Part shown: positions 9,033 to 16,964 of the stretch, in pieces
Layout of the letters: each line of letters opens with the position of its first letter
How positions within the stretch are numbered: the stretch's first letter is position 1
Assembly (NCBI RefSeq): GCF_005870025.1
Contig: NZ_VATA01000026.1
Location: 26,589 to 90,588 of the forward strand
Length of the DNA: 64,000 nucleotides
Direction: 5' to 3'
Source: Poseidonocella sp. HB161398
GTDB taxonomy: Bacteria; Pseudomonadota; Alphaproteobacteria; Rhodobacterales; Rhodobacteraceae
Translations under genes and position numbers: made by a program
The notes under the pieces: generated by a model
Seen by the model: only the letters and a program-made list of their open reading frames with translations
What the model was told of the DNA's origin: nothing
Databases searched by the model: none

Positions 9033-10156
9033 TGCCCGGCCTCCTCTTTCAGCTGCAGCGCCGCGCGCGGCCCGGCGAGGCGGGCGATCCGCTCATGCGC
9101 GAAGCCCGCGAGCCCCTTGGGCAGGTAGATGACGGTCACGACGAACAAGAGGCCGATGATCGCCTTCCAGGCCTCGACCAGCGACTCGGTCTCGGAGACA
9201 TGCGCCTCGATCATGTTGATCAGGATCGCGCCCACGGCCGCACCGAGGATCGAGCCGCGCCCGCCCACGGCCGCCCAGACCACCATGGTGATCGAGAAGG
9301 ACAGCTCCAGGAAGGACGGCGAGGCGAATTCCGAGACGATCACATAGAGCATGCCCGCGAGCCCCGCGATCGCCGCCGAGACGGCGAAGAAGAACGTCTG
9401 GTAGGCCGGCACGTCATAGCCGAGATAGAGCGCGCGGGTGTCGCTGTCGCGCGTCGCCTGCAGGATCGTCCCCGCCCGCGTCGCCACCAGCAGCCGCGAC
9501 AGGCCGAGCACCAGGATCAGCGCTACTGCCACGAGGTAGTAGGTGCCTTTCGCATAGGGGTCGAACTCATGGCCGAAGACGGTGAGCCAGCCCAGGTCGG
9601 TCAGCCCGTTGAAGCCGTTGGTCAGCGGCTGGGCATCGGTCACGACGAGCCGCACCAGCAGGACCAGCGCCAGGGTGATGATCGACACGAAGACGCCCGA
9701 GATGCGCTGGCCGAAGATGATCCGCCCCATGATCCCGGCGAGGATCGCGGGCAGGACGACGGCGACGATGACGCCGGTCCACTGCCACTGGAAGGGCAGC
9801 CACATCCAGGATCCGGGCGTGATGCAGCACAGCTCCGTCGGCGCGCCCGGCTGGGCGTTCCACAGCATGAAATCCGGCACCGGCTGGTCCGAGCCCTGCT
9901 GCAGCGAGGTGTAGCTTTTCAGCTTCAGCGCCATCGCCATCGCATAGGCGCCGATGCCGAAGAACAGGCCCTGCCCCAGGTTCAGCACGCCTGCATAGCC
10001 CCAGGTCAGCGCCACGGCGGCGCCGAGCATGCCGTAGCAGAGGTACTTGGCCACGCGGTTCAGCCAGAATTCGTCGCCGACGAGCGGCAGGGCCAGAAGC
10101 AGGATCGCGAAACCGGCATAGGCCCAGAAGCGGTAGTTGGTCAGAGGTCCGGCCAT
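9029..10156 (-). CDS. urtC: Urea/short-chain amide ABC transporter permease 2
   Basis: LivM-like inner-membrane permease, 375 aa, with about ten hydrophobic segments. It carries an extended loop near residues 80-110 (QQGSDQPVPDFMLWNAQPG) typical of UrtC, and the family stretch TRDSDTRALYLGYDV. It starts at MAGPLTNYRFW one base after the urtB stop and overlaps urtD by 4 bp. Confidence 0.92.
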   Translation of the reverse strand: MAGPLTNYRFWAYAGFAILLLALPLVGDEFWLNRVAKYLCYGMLGAAVALTWGYAGVLNLGQGLFFGIGAYAMAMALKLKSYTSLQQGSDQPVPDFMLWNAQPGAPTELCCITPGSWMWLPFQWQWTGVIVAVVLPAILAGIMGRIIFGQRISGVFVSIITLALVLLVRLVVTDAQPLTNGFNGLTDLGWLTVFGHEFDPYAKGTYYLVAVALILVLGLSRLLVATRAGTILQATRDSDTRALYLGYDVPAYQTFFFAVSAAIAGLAGMLYVIVSEFASPSFLELSFSITMVVWAAVGGRGSILGAAVGAILINMIEAHVSETESLVEAWKAIIGLLFVVTVIYLPKGLAGFAHERIARLAGPRAALQLKEEAGQ

Positions 10157-10157
10157 G

Positions 10158-11051
10158 TCAGCGCCCCTTGAAGGTGAAGAGCCCGGCGGGCTTGAGAAGG
10201 ATGACGCCGATCACCACGGCGAAGACCGCGGCGCGGCCGATGATGTCGTTCGAGACCATGGCGACGAGCGCGTTGAACTCGCCCAGGAGGCCCGAGGCCG
10301 CGACGGTGCCCAGAAGGCTGCCGACGCCGCCGGTGACCACCACCATGAAGCCGTCGACGACCAGCGTGGCGCCCATGTCGGGAGCGACGGTCTTGAACCC
10401 CGCCATCAGCACGCCCGCGACGCCCGCGAGCCCCGAGCCGAGCGCGAAGGTCAGCGCGTTGGTGCGCTTGACGTCGATGCCGCAGGCGGCGGCCATCTCG
10501 GGATTGCGGATGATCGCGCGGACCTTCATGCCGAGCGCCGTGCGGTACATCACCACCCAGGTCGCCAGCGCCAGGGCCGCGGTCATCGCCACGATGAAGA
10601 TGCGGTAGGCGTTGAAGTCATGGCCGAAGAGCCGCAGCGTGCCCTGCAGCGCGGCGGGCACCGGCACGTTCTGCAGCCCCGAGCCCAGCCCCTCGACATG
10701 GATGCCGAAGAAGCTCAGCCCGAATTCCAGCCGGATCGCCTGCTGCAGCAGGATGGCGATGCCCCAGGTGGCCAGCAGCGTGTCGAGCAGGCGGCCATAG
10801 AGGCGGCGCACCACCAGCCGCTCGATCGCGAGCCCCGCCAGGGCGGTGACGATGAAGGCCAGCGGGATCGCGGCGATCAGCCCGAGCCCGAGCCAGATCT
10901 TGGCCATCACGGCGGTATAGGCGCCGATCATGACCATCTCGCCATGGGCCATGTTGATGATGCCCATGGCGCCGTAGGTCACGGCCAGGCCGAGCGCCAC
11001 CAAGAGCAGGATCGAGCTGAGCGAGAGCCCGATGAACAGGATGTCGACCAC
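10158..11051 (-). CDS. urtB: Urea/short-chain amide ABC transporter permease 1
   Basis: LivH-like inner-membrane permease, 297 aa, with about eight hydrophobic segments and the conserved GIINMAHGEMVMIGAY near the N-terminus and VDGFMVVVTGGVGSLLGT near residue 240. Forms the membrane channel with urtC. A 62-bp gap with a strong hairpin separates it from urtA. Confidence 0.92.
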   Translation of the reverse strand: MVDILFIGLSLSSILLLVALGLAVTYGAMGIINMAHGEMVMIGAYTAVMAKIWLGLGLIAAIPLAFIVTALAGLAIERLVVRRLYGRLLDTLLATWGIAILLQQAIRLEFGLSFFGIHVEGLGSGLQNVPVPAALQGTLRLFGHDFNAYRIFIVAMTAALALATWVVMYRTALGMKVRAIIRNPEMAAACGIDVKRTNALTFALGSGLAGVAGVLMAGFKTVAPDMGATLVVDGFMVVVTGGVGSLLGTVAASGLLGEFNALVAMVSNDIIGRAAVFAVVIGVILLKPAGLFTFKGR

Positions 11052-11077
11052 GTCAACTGTCTCCTTGTCGTGAAGGG

Positions 11078-11103
11078 GCCCGCACCCCGCCGGGGATGCG
11101 GGC
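11078..11103 (-). terminator. Intercistronic hairpin between urtA and urtB
   Basis: GCCCGCA (11078-11084) pairs with TGCGGGC (11097-11103), and the enclosed CCCCGCCGGGG can extend the stem. It lies in the 62-bp gap after the binding-protein gene and has no U-tract. A partial terminator or 3'-end stabiliser here would raise the ratio of periplasmic binding protein to membrane subunits, a common arrangement in ABC operons. Confidence 0.5.
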
Positions 11104-11114
11104 GGAGGCGCGGT

Positions 11115-12362
11115 TCAGAGCTTGGAGCTGTCGAGCCCTTCGCGGGTGCAGAAGAGGTTGTCCGCGGTCTCGCCATAGGCCGCATAGGGCAGCGGCTTGA
11201 TCGGCTCGGGGTATTCGTCGACGACCTTCGACTGGCCGTCCGCCTGCCACTGGCCGATCCGCGGGGTCAGCCAGCAGTGCAGGTTGTCCTCGTCAATCTT
11301 CACGTTGCCGCCCGGCGCCGCGTATTCCTGGCCGCGCACGCCCTCGCGGATCGCCTCCGCGGTGATGTCGCCCGAGGCCTCGACCGCCTGCTTCCACAGG
11401 AAGACCTGGAAATAGGCCGCTTCGAGCGAGTGGTAGGTCGTGGCCTTGGGATCGCCGACGAAGGCGCGGTAGCGCTCGATGAAGCTCTTGTTCGCCGGGG
11501 TGTCGAGCGACATGAAATAGGGGAAGGAGGTGTAGCTGCCGGCCGCGTATTCCGGCCCCATCGCGGCGATCTCGATCTCCGAGGTCACGGTGGCGCAGAT
11601 CGGGATCTCCTCATGGCTGAGGCCCTGGTTGATGAACTCGCGGTAGAAGGAGATGATCGAGTCGCCGACCACGTTCGACAGCACCACGTCGGCGCCCGAT
11701 TCCTTGATCTTGTTGACCATCACCGCCCATTCGGAATGGCCGAGCTCGAGGTACTCGTCGGCCACCCATTCGGCGCCGCCGGCCTCGATCAGGCCTTTCG
11801 AGACCTTCGCCATCTCGCGCGGATAGACGTAGTTCGAGCCGACGATGAAGACCTTCTTCTTGCCCAGCGTCTCGAGAATCCAGGGGATGTAGTTGCCCAG
11901 CTGCTGGTTCGGCACGGCGCCCGAATAGACCACGTTCGGCGAGCATTCGAAGCCCTCGTAATGGGTCTGGTAGAACAGCATGGCGTTGCGGCGCTCGAAG
12001 ATCGGCAGCACGGCCTTGCGCGAGGCCGAGGTGTGGCAGCCGAAGACGGTGGAGACGCGGTCGCGGATCACCAGCTTCTGCGCCTTCTCGGCATAGGTCT
12101 TGGGATCGGAGGCGCCGTCCTCGACCACCACCTCGATCGGCCGGCCCATCACGCCGCCCTGGGCGTTGATCTCCTCGGCGGCCATGCGGACGCCCGCGGC
12201 CAGCATCTTCTCGACAACGGAAAGCCCGCCGGTCTGCGAATAGAGCGCGCCGACCTTGATCGGATCTCCGGCGGCCATCGCCTGGCGCAGATAGCCCGGC
12301 GCGGCGAGCGCGGCAGAGGCGGTGGCAGTGGTGGCCAGGAACTTGCGGCGGTTCAGTTTCAT
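11115..12362 (-). CDS. urtA: Urea/short-chain amide ABC transporter substrate-binding protein
   Basis: Periplasmic binding protein, 415 aa, type I fold. The N-terminus MKLNRRKFLATTATASAA ending in AMAAG is a Tat-like signal peptide. Conserved stretches include GALYSQTGGLSVVEK, FGCHTSASRKAVLPIFE, LFYQTHYEGFECSPNV and AVPNQQ, all also recognisable in the AmiC-like sensor encoded upstream. The linked amiC, amiR and amidase genes argue that the ligand is a short aliphatic amide or urea; the FmdDEF formamide/urea system is an equally good name. An upstream in-frame ATG at 12485 is rejected because it lies inside the leader hairpins. Confidence 0.88.
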   Translation of the reverse strand: MKLNRRKFLATTATASAALAAPGYLRQAMAAGDPIKVGALYSQTGGLSVVEKMLAAGVRMAAEEINAQGGVMGRPIEVVVEDGASDPKTYAEKAQKLVIRDRVSTVFGCHTSASRKAVLPIFERRNAMLFYQTHYEGFECSPNVVYSGAVPNQQLGNYIPWILETLGKKKVFIVGSNYVYPREMAKVSKGLIEAGGAEWVADEYLELGHSEWAVMVNKIKESGADVVLSNVVGDSIISFYREFINQGLSHEEIPICATVTSEIEIAAMGPEYAAGSYTSFPYFMSLDTPANKSFIERYRAFVGDPKATTYHSLEAAYFQVFLWKQAVEASGDITAEAIREGVRGQEYAAPGGNVKIDEDNLHCWLTPRIGQWQADGQSKVVDEYPEPIKPLPYAAYGETADNLFCTREGLDSSKL

Positions 12363-12472
12363 GTCTGTTTCCCTGTTGAAGGCGCACGGGAACCGGCCCC
12401 GCGGAACAGCGGGGGCACGGGCGCTCGGGCGCGGAAAGAGCGGTTCTGGAGGCCGACAGCATTGTCGAACGC

Positions 12473-12578
12473 AAAACGCCCGCATGGCCCCTGCCGGGAC
12501 CGATGCGGGCGTCTTTGCCTATGCAGGGCGCCTTGCGGCGCCGTCCGGGCTGATGGCCAAAACTGGGGACCAGCCCGG
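12473..12578 (-). promoter_or_regulatory. Candidate ANTAR-controlled terminator in the urtA leader
   Basis: The 275-bp amiR-urtA gap encodes stacked hairpins in the minus-strand RNA. The terminator stem is ACGCCCGCAU/AUGCGGGCGU (plus-strand arms 12503-12512 and 12476-12485) running into UUUU. Overlapping its 5' arm is a competing small hairpin GGC-AAAGAC-GCC (12508-12519) whose hexaloop has A at position 1 and G at position 4, the loop rule of ANTAR-protein RNA targets. Upstream lie GGCGCC-GCAA-GGCGCC (12527-12542, GNRA loop) and an 8-bp stem at 12545-12578. AmiR, encoded just upstream, is an ANTAR protein. The hexaloop stem is short (3 bp plus an outer UGC/GCA). Confidence 0.55.
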
Positions 12579-12637
12579 GATGGAGGAAGGCTAGCGCAAC
12601 GGGTCCCCGAAGGACAAGGCCCATTGCCGGCCCGGCT

Positions 12638-13255
12638 TCAAGTTTTTGCGCCGGCCCCCGATCCGGGCATGGCGGCGTCATGCGCCTCGACCATTTCGCG
12701 GGCCATGATCTCGATGGCGATGCGCCGCTTCATGGCGCGGGCGCGCAGCTCGCGATGGGCCTCGTCCTCGCTCAGCCCCTCCCCGGCCATCAGGATCGTC
12801 TTGGCGCGCAGCACCATCTGGTCGCCCATCACCTTGCGCTTGTAGCGCCGCGCGTCGCGGGCGAGCTGCTGGTTCTGCTTCCAGACATTGCGGGTGATCG
12901 CCAGGTTGGTGAGCAGCCCGAAGGGCTTGATCGGCCGGCTCAGCACCGCCATCGCGCCACTTTCCAGCACCAGCTGCAGCGTCGCGGGGTTCTCGTAGCT
13001 GACGATCGCCAGGATGGTGGGCGCCGGGTTCGGGATGGTGCGCAGGAAGCGGCGCAGATCCTCGCGGGCATGGTCCTCGATGGCGAGGATCAGGATGTCG
13101 GTGCGCGCGGGCAGCCGCTCGGGCACCGGCCAGACCAGCTGGGGCGAGCAGCCGATCCGCCGCAGGTGGTCGGTCAGCGCGATCCCCTCCTCGTCCATGG
13201 GATGCAGCACCACGACGGACAGGTTGCGCAGTTCCTTCAGGAAGGCGGAGGACAT
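12638..13255 (-). CDS. amiR: AmiR-type ANTAR antiterminator
   Basis: Cytoplasmic RNA-binding regulator, 205 aa, starting MSSAFLKELRNLSVVVLHP. Residues about 12-130 form a degenerate receiver-like domain without the phospho-acceptor Asp; a coiled-coil linker follows (about 130-150) and then the ANTAR domain (about 150-198) with AKTILMAGEGLSEDEAHRELRARAMKRR. In Pseudomonas AmiR is held by AmiC and released by amides to prevent transcription termination. The start lies 13 bp after the amiC stop, so sensor and antiterminator are co-expressed. Confidence 0.87.
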   Translation of the reverse strand: MSSAFLKELRNLSVVVLHPMDEEGIALTDHLRRIGCSPQLVWPVPERLPARTDILILAIEDHAREDLRRFLRTIPNPAPTILAIVSYENPATLQLVLESGAMAVLSRPIKPFGLLTNLAITRNVWKQNQQLARDARRYKRKVMGDQMVLRAKTILMAGEGLSEDEAHRELRARAMKRRIAIEIMAREMVEAHDAAMPGSGAGAKT

Positions 13256-13268
13256 CCGGCGCGCCTCC

Positions 13269-14423
13269 TCAGTTTCCGGCGGCCGCGAGCGGATCCGCGG
13301 CCTCCTCGTCGCCGACGATCTCGATCAGGTAGGGATCGGGCGGCACGCGCCGCTTCGGCGCGCTGACGATCTCGTAGGGGGCGCCCTCGCGGATCCGCGC
13401 CACGCGCGGCCACAGATGGGTGTGGTTGGTCAGCCGGTCGACCCGCACCGGGCCCTGCGGCGCCTCGTATTCCACCTCGTAGAGCGCCGGCAGCAGCCGG
13501 TCGATCCCGTCCTCGCCCGCCAGCGCCAGCGCCCGGGCATAGAGATGGACCGAGAAATAGGCGGCCTCGGCCGGGGCGGTGACCGGCAGCGCGCCGCCGG
13601 TTGCCGCGTGGAAGGCGCGGGTGAATTCCGCCGCCGCGGGCGTGTCGAGCGAATCGAAGAACGGCGCGGCGATGACATGGCCCTCCGCCGTGCCGGGCGC
13701 CATCCGCAGCACGTCCACCTCCGAGGTCGACTGGCTGGCGATCGGCAGGGTCTCGGGATCGAAGCCCGCCGCGCGGTAGGCCTCGTAGAAGCGCACGATC
13801 CCGTCGCCGACCAGGGTCGAGTAGATCATGTCGGGCTGCGTCTCGCGCACCAGGTCGAGAAGCCGCGCCACATGCTCGCCGCGCAGGTCGAGCGGCACGT
13901 AGGTCTCGCCCAGGATCTCGCCGCCCTTGGAGCGGAAGAGATCGCCGACGATCCGGTTCGACTCGTAGGGATAGACATAGTCCGATCCGATCAGCAGCAG
14001 CCGCCGCCCGAAGGTGCCGAAGAGGTAGTCGACCAGCGGCACGGAATTCTGGTTCGGCGCCGCGCCGGTATAGATGCAGTGGCGCGAGTATTCGAACCCC
14101 TCGTAGAGGGTCGGGTAGAAAAGCAGCGCGTTCTGCGCCTCGACCATCGGCAGCATCGCCTTGCGCGTGCTCGACATGTGGCCGCCGAAGATCACCCGGA
14201 CCCCGTGGTCGCGGCAGAGTTCCAGCGTCAGGTCGCGGTAGCGCGCGGGCGTCGAGGCCGGGTCGCGGAACAGCGGCACCACCGGCCGCCCGCGCACGCC
14301 CCCCGCGGCATTGATTTCGGCCACGGCCAGCTTCACGGCCGCGACCTGCGTCCTCTCGACCATTCCGGTCACGCCGGTCTCGGACATCACGACGCCGATC
14401 GGCCAGGTTTCCTCGGAGGTCAC
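13269..14423 (-). CDS. amiC: AmiC-type amide sensor / negative regulator
   Basis: Cytoplasmic amide-binding protein, 384 aa, type I periplasmic-binding fold without a signal peptide, as in Pseudomonas AmiC, where it sequesters AmiR. Shares GGHMSSTRKAMLPMVE, LFYPTLYEGFEYS and GAAPNQNSVPLVDYLFGTFG with the UrtA family. Translation appears to begin at a GTG (14423); an in-frame stop lies 15 bases upstream, so there is no earlier start, and a GGGA lies about 7 bases before it. Its leader carries a terminator with a possible ANTAR hairpin, suggesting autoregulation by AmiR. Confidence 0.87.
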   Translation of the reverse strand: MTSEETWPIGVVMSETGVTGMVERTQVAAVKLAVAEINAAGGVRGRPVVPLFRDPASTPARYRDLTLELCRDHGVRVIFGGHMSSTRKAMLPMVEAQNALLFYPTLYEGFEYSRHCIYTGAAPNQNSVPLVDYLFGTFGRRLLLIGSDYVYPYESNRIVGDLFRSKGGEILGETYVPLDLRGEHVARLLDLVRETQPDMIYSTLVGDGIVRFYEAYRAAGFDPETLPIASQSTSEVDVLRMAPGTAEGHVIAAPFFDSLDTPAAAEFTRAFHAATGGALPVTAPAEAAYFSVHLYARALALAGEDGIDRLLPALYEVEYEAPQGPVRVDRLTNHTHLWPRVARIREGAPYEIVSAPKRRVPPDPYLIEIVGDEEAADPLAAAGN

Positions 14424-14442
14424 TTCGTCATCCCATCATCTG

Positions 14443-14502
14443 CAAAAAAGCAAAGGGCGGCCCCGTCCGGACATGGATGTCCGGAAGAGAGCCGCCCTGC
14501 TC
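14443..14502 (-). promoter_or_regulatory. Candidate ANTAR-controlled terminator in the amiC leader
   Basis: In minus-strand RNA, AGGGCGGC (from 14498-14491) pairs with GCCGCCCU (14461-14454) and is followed by a U-rich run containing six consecutive U (14449-14444), an intrinsic terminator only about 20 bases before the amiC GTG. A second hairpin (14466-14485, 9-bp stem) sits inside it. Overlapping the 5' terminator arm is GAGC-AGGGCG-GCUC (14489-14502): a 4-bp stem with a hexaloop having A1 and G4, the ANTAR recognition rule. Forming it would block the terminator. I could not find a convincing first (P1) hexaloop hairpin upstream. Confidence 0.58.
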
Positions 14503-14707
14503 AAGGTTTCGCGCCGAGAAAAGGGCAAGCCGCGGGCTTTGTCAAACGGCTTGGCGCCGCGGCGCGGCACGCTGCGGCATTTTCATTTTCGATCTTGACC
14601 GTCCCGGGGTCCCGGCGCAGGATCGCCGCGTTCCGGTCCCCTGGGCGACGATCCCGGGCCACCGGAGGCCTGCATCCGAGGATGCGCACCAAGGGCCGCC
14701 CGGCCCC

Positions 14708-14723
14708 CTGACAGCGCTGTCAG
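14708..14723. promoter_or_regulatory. Perfect 16-bp palindrome between amiC and the amidase gene
   Basis: CTGACAGCGCTGTCAG is fully self-complementary and is flanked by C-rich runs on both sides. It sits in the 446-bp divergent region 14424-14869, about 147 bp before the amidase start and 285 bp before amiC. A dimeric repressor or activator operator is the simplest reading. The rest of this intergenic stretch holds the amiC leader terminator and a hairpin at 14836-14853; no small gene was recognised in it. Confidence 0.4.
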
Positions 14724-14835
14724 CCCCCTTCCATATGCCGCAGCCCGCGCCCGCCGGATCTCTCCGCGCAGGTCCTGTCCGCTTGCGGCTGCCAGTCTCC
14801 ACCAGATGCCCCGGAGCCTCTCCGGCGGCCAGGAC

Positions 14836-14853
14836 GGCGCCGTGCCCGGCGCC
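14836..14853 (+). promoter_or_regulatory. Hairpin just upstream of the amidase ribosome-binding site
   Basis: GGCGCC-GTGCCC-GGCGCC forms a 6-bp stem with a hexaloop, ending three bases before the AAAGGA ribosome-binding site of the amidase gene. The loop starts with G, so it does not fit the ANTAR rule. It may set translation efficiency; it could also be chance in such GC-rich DNA. Confidence 0.3.
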
Positions 14854-14869
14854 GGGAAAGGACCCACCG

Positions 14870-16420
14870 ATGAGCGAGACGCTCGATCCGACCGCCGCAA
14901 TCGCGCCCGAGATGCTGGGCGGGCTGACCATCACCGCGATCCGCGAGGGGCTGGCCTCGGGCCGCTTCACCGCCGAGGCGCTGGCCGAGGCCGCGCTGGC
15001 GCAGGTGGCGGCCGTCAACGGCCGGTACAACGCCATCATCTTCGAGAACCCCGAGGCGCTGGAGACCGCGCGCGAGATCGACCGCCGCCGCGCCGCGGGC
15101 GAGGCGCTCGGCCCGCTGGCCGGCGTGCCGGTCGTGGTCAAGGATCCGATGGACATGAAGGGCTTTCCCTCCACCGCGGGCTGGCGGCTGCTGCATGCCG
15201 CCTCGGGCGGGGTCGACCTGATGCCCGAGCGCGACAGCCCGGTCGTGGCGCGGATGCGCGCCGCCGATGCGGTGATCCTCGGCAAGACCAACGTCCCGAT
15301 CCTCAGCTGGACCGGCACCCACGCCAATGACAGCTGGGCCGGCCCGACGATCAACCCCGCGATCGAGAGCCGGGCGCCCGGCGGTTCGAGCGCGGGCACC
15401 GCGGCGGCGGTCGCGGCGCATATGTGCGTCGTCGGCCTCGCCGAGGAGACCGGCGGCTCGATCCAGAACCCGGCCTCGGCGCAGGGGCTCGTCGGCATCA
15501 AGCCGACCATCGGGCTGGTCCCGAATGCCGGGGTGGTGCCGCTGTCGGGCAACCGCGACGTGGTCGGGCCGATCGCGCGCAACGTGGAAGATGCCGCGCT
15601 CTGCCTCGACGTGCTGGCGGGCTTCACCACCGAGGATCCGAAGACCCTGGCCTCGGTCGGGCGGATCCCGGCGGGCGGCTATGCGGCGGGGCTGTCGCGC
15701 GACGGGCTGAAGGGCAAGCGGATCGGCCTCTACGGTCCCGGCTGGCGCCCGGATGCGCTGTCGGAAGAGGCCGCGGCGCTCTACGAGCGGGCCAAGACCG
15801 AGCTGGTCGCGGCCGGTGCGGTGCTGGTCGAGGATCCCTTCGCCGGGACGGATTTCGCCAGCCTGCGCGAAGTGACCCCGGGCACGCCGTTCTTCGACGG
15901 GCGGGGGCTGGAATCCATCGCCTGGGACATGACCTGCTACCTGCGCCGCCTCGGGCCGGATGCCGCGCTGAAGACCTGGGACGAGTTCGTCGCCGCCACC
16001 AGCGCGGAGGATCCCTTCGCCAAGGGCGCGATCCTGGGCTATCTCAACGAGCTGCCGGATTTCGTCGAAGCGATGAAATCGCCCGGGACACCGCCGGCGA
16101 TGCCGGCCTTCACCGCGCTCAAGGCCCGCTACCTGGCGCTGCTCGACGAGGTCTTCGCCCGCCACGAGCTCGACGCGCTGGCCTATCCGCAGATGCTGCG
16201 CGAGCTGCCGGAGCTGCATTCGGGCGACGCGATCCTGGAAACCACGGTGGGCGAGCTGAACATCGCGGGCATCCCGGGCATCACCGTGCCCGCGGGCTAC
16301 TATGCCTCGGGCGCGCCCTTCGAGCTGATCTTCCTCGGCCGCCAGTGGAGCGAAGCGGAGCTGATCCGCTGCGCCCATGCCTACGAGCAGGCCACCGGGC
16401 ACCGCCGCCCGGCCGTCTAG
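14870..16420 (+). CDS. Amidase, amidase-signature family
   Basis: Cytoplasmic amide hydrolase of 516 aa. The Ser-cisSer-Lys triad is visible: Lys91 in VVVKDPMDMKG, cis-Ser173 in PGGSSAGTAAAVAA and nucleophile Ser197 in ETGGSIQNPAS. ATG 14870 is preceded by AAAGGA at 7 bases; a longer in-frame reading from 14477 would be low-complexity. Divergent from amiC-amiR-urtABCDE, so it probably releases ammonia from the imported amide. It belongs to the amidase-signature family, not the nitrilase-type AmiE usually paired with AmiCR, so this is a non-homologous replacement of the enzyme in the ami circuit. Confidence 0.87.
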   Translation: MSETLDPTAAIAPEMLGGLTITAIREGLASGRFTAEALAEAALAQVAAVNGRYNAIIFENPEALETAREIDRRRAAGEALGPLAGVPVVVKDPMDMKGFPSTAGWRLLHAASGGVDLMPERDSPVVARMRAADAVILGKTNVPILSWTGTHANDSWAGPTINPAIESRAPGGSSAGTAAAVAAHMCVVGLAEETGGSIQNPASAQGLVGIKPTIGLVPNAGVVPLSGNRDVVGPIARNVEDAALCLDVLAGFTTEDPKTLASVGRIPAGGYAAGLSRDGLKGKRIGLYGPGWRPDALSEEAAALYERAKTELVAAGAVLVEDPFAGTDFASLREVTPGTPFFDGRGLESIAWDMTCYLRRLGPDAALKTWDEFVAATSAEDPFAKGAILGYLNELPDFVEAMKSPGTPPAMPAFTALKARYLALLDEVFARHELDALAYPQMLRELPELHSGDAILETTVGELNIAGIPGITVPAGYYASGAPFELIFLGRQWSEAELIRCAHAYEQATGHRRPAV

Positions 16421-16427
16421 CAGGCAG

Positions 16428-16456
16428 GCGGCAGGCCGGGAGGACCGGCCTGCCGC
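16428..16456. terminator. Bidirectional terminator between amidase and lipoprotein genes
   Basis: GCGGCAGGCCGG (16428-16439) and CCGGCCTGCCGC (16445-16456) form a perfect 12-bp stem with a GAGGA loop. It lies 8 bases after the amidase stop and 8 bases from the end of the convergent small lipoprotein gene. No T-run follows on either side. Confidence 0.65.
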
Positions 16457-16463
16457 ACCGGGA

Positions 16464-16670
16464 TCAGTTGTTCGGGCAGGTGCCCAGGCTGCGGCAGGTC
16501 GCGCCCGCGGCACCGCCGAGCAGCGCGCCGGTTGCCGCGTCGCCGGCGATGACCTGCCCGGCTGCCGCCCCCATCACCGCGCCGGTCAGCGCGCGTTCGC
16601 CATCGGACTGGCCGCATGCCGAGAGTGCCGTGAGGGCACAGGCCGCAGCGATCCAAGAAACCCTAGCCAT
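16464..16670 (-). CDS. Small glycine-zipper lipoprotein
   Basis: 68-aa protein with an N-terminal hydrophobic segment and lipobox ALSAC (MARVSWIAAACALTALSAC), so likely lipidated and membrane-anchored. The mature part is Gly/Ala-rich with spaced glycines (GAVMGAAAGQ, GALLGGAAGAT), a glycine-zipper pattern, and two Cys near the C-terminus (CRSLGTC). Start at 16670 is favoured by the AGGAAG just upstream and by the position of the lipobox. Single gene; function unknown. Confidence 0.7.
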   Translation of the reverse strand: MARVSWIAAACALTALSACGQSDGERALTGAVMGAAAGQVIAGDAATGALLGGAAGATCRSLGTCPNN

Positions 16671-16964
16671 TTGTCTTCCTTTCAAGCCGAGAATCCAGCG
16701 CGATCCGGTCATGCTGCAGTCGCCTTTCATGCGGCAACGCTGCCGGGGTCCGCTACCTGCAGTAGATCCCTGCCCCGCCGTCCGACGCAAGCCCGGTTTT
16801 GAATATCGGCGCCGGGCGCGCGGGAGGGCGCGCATGGACCTAGCGTCAGGCCGCGGGGGAAACCCCGCCGCCGGGACGATTCGCCCCTTTCCGCGACTCG
16901 CCGGGGGCTCGTTAGCATCCGGCAGACCGCATCGGTTCCGCAGCGCGGATAAGGGAGACCTGCC

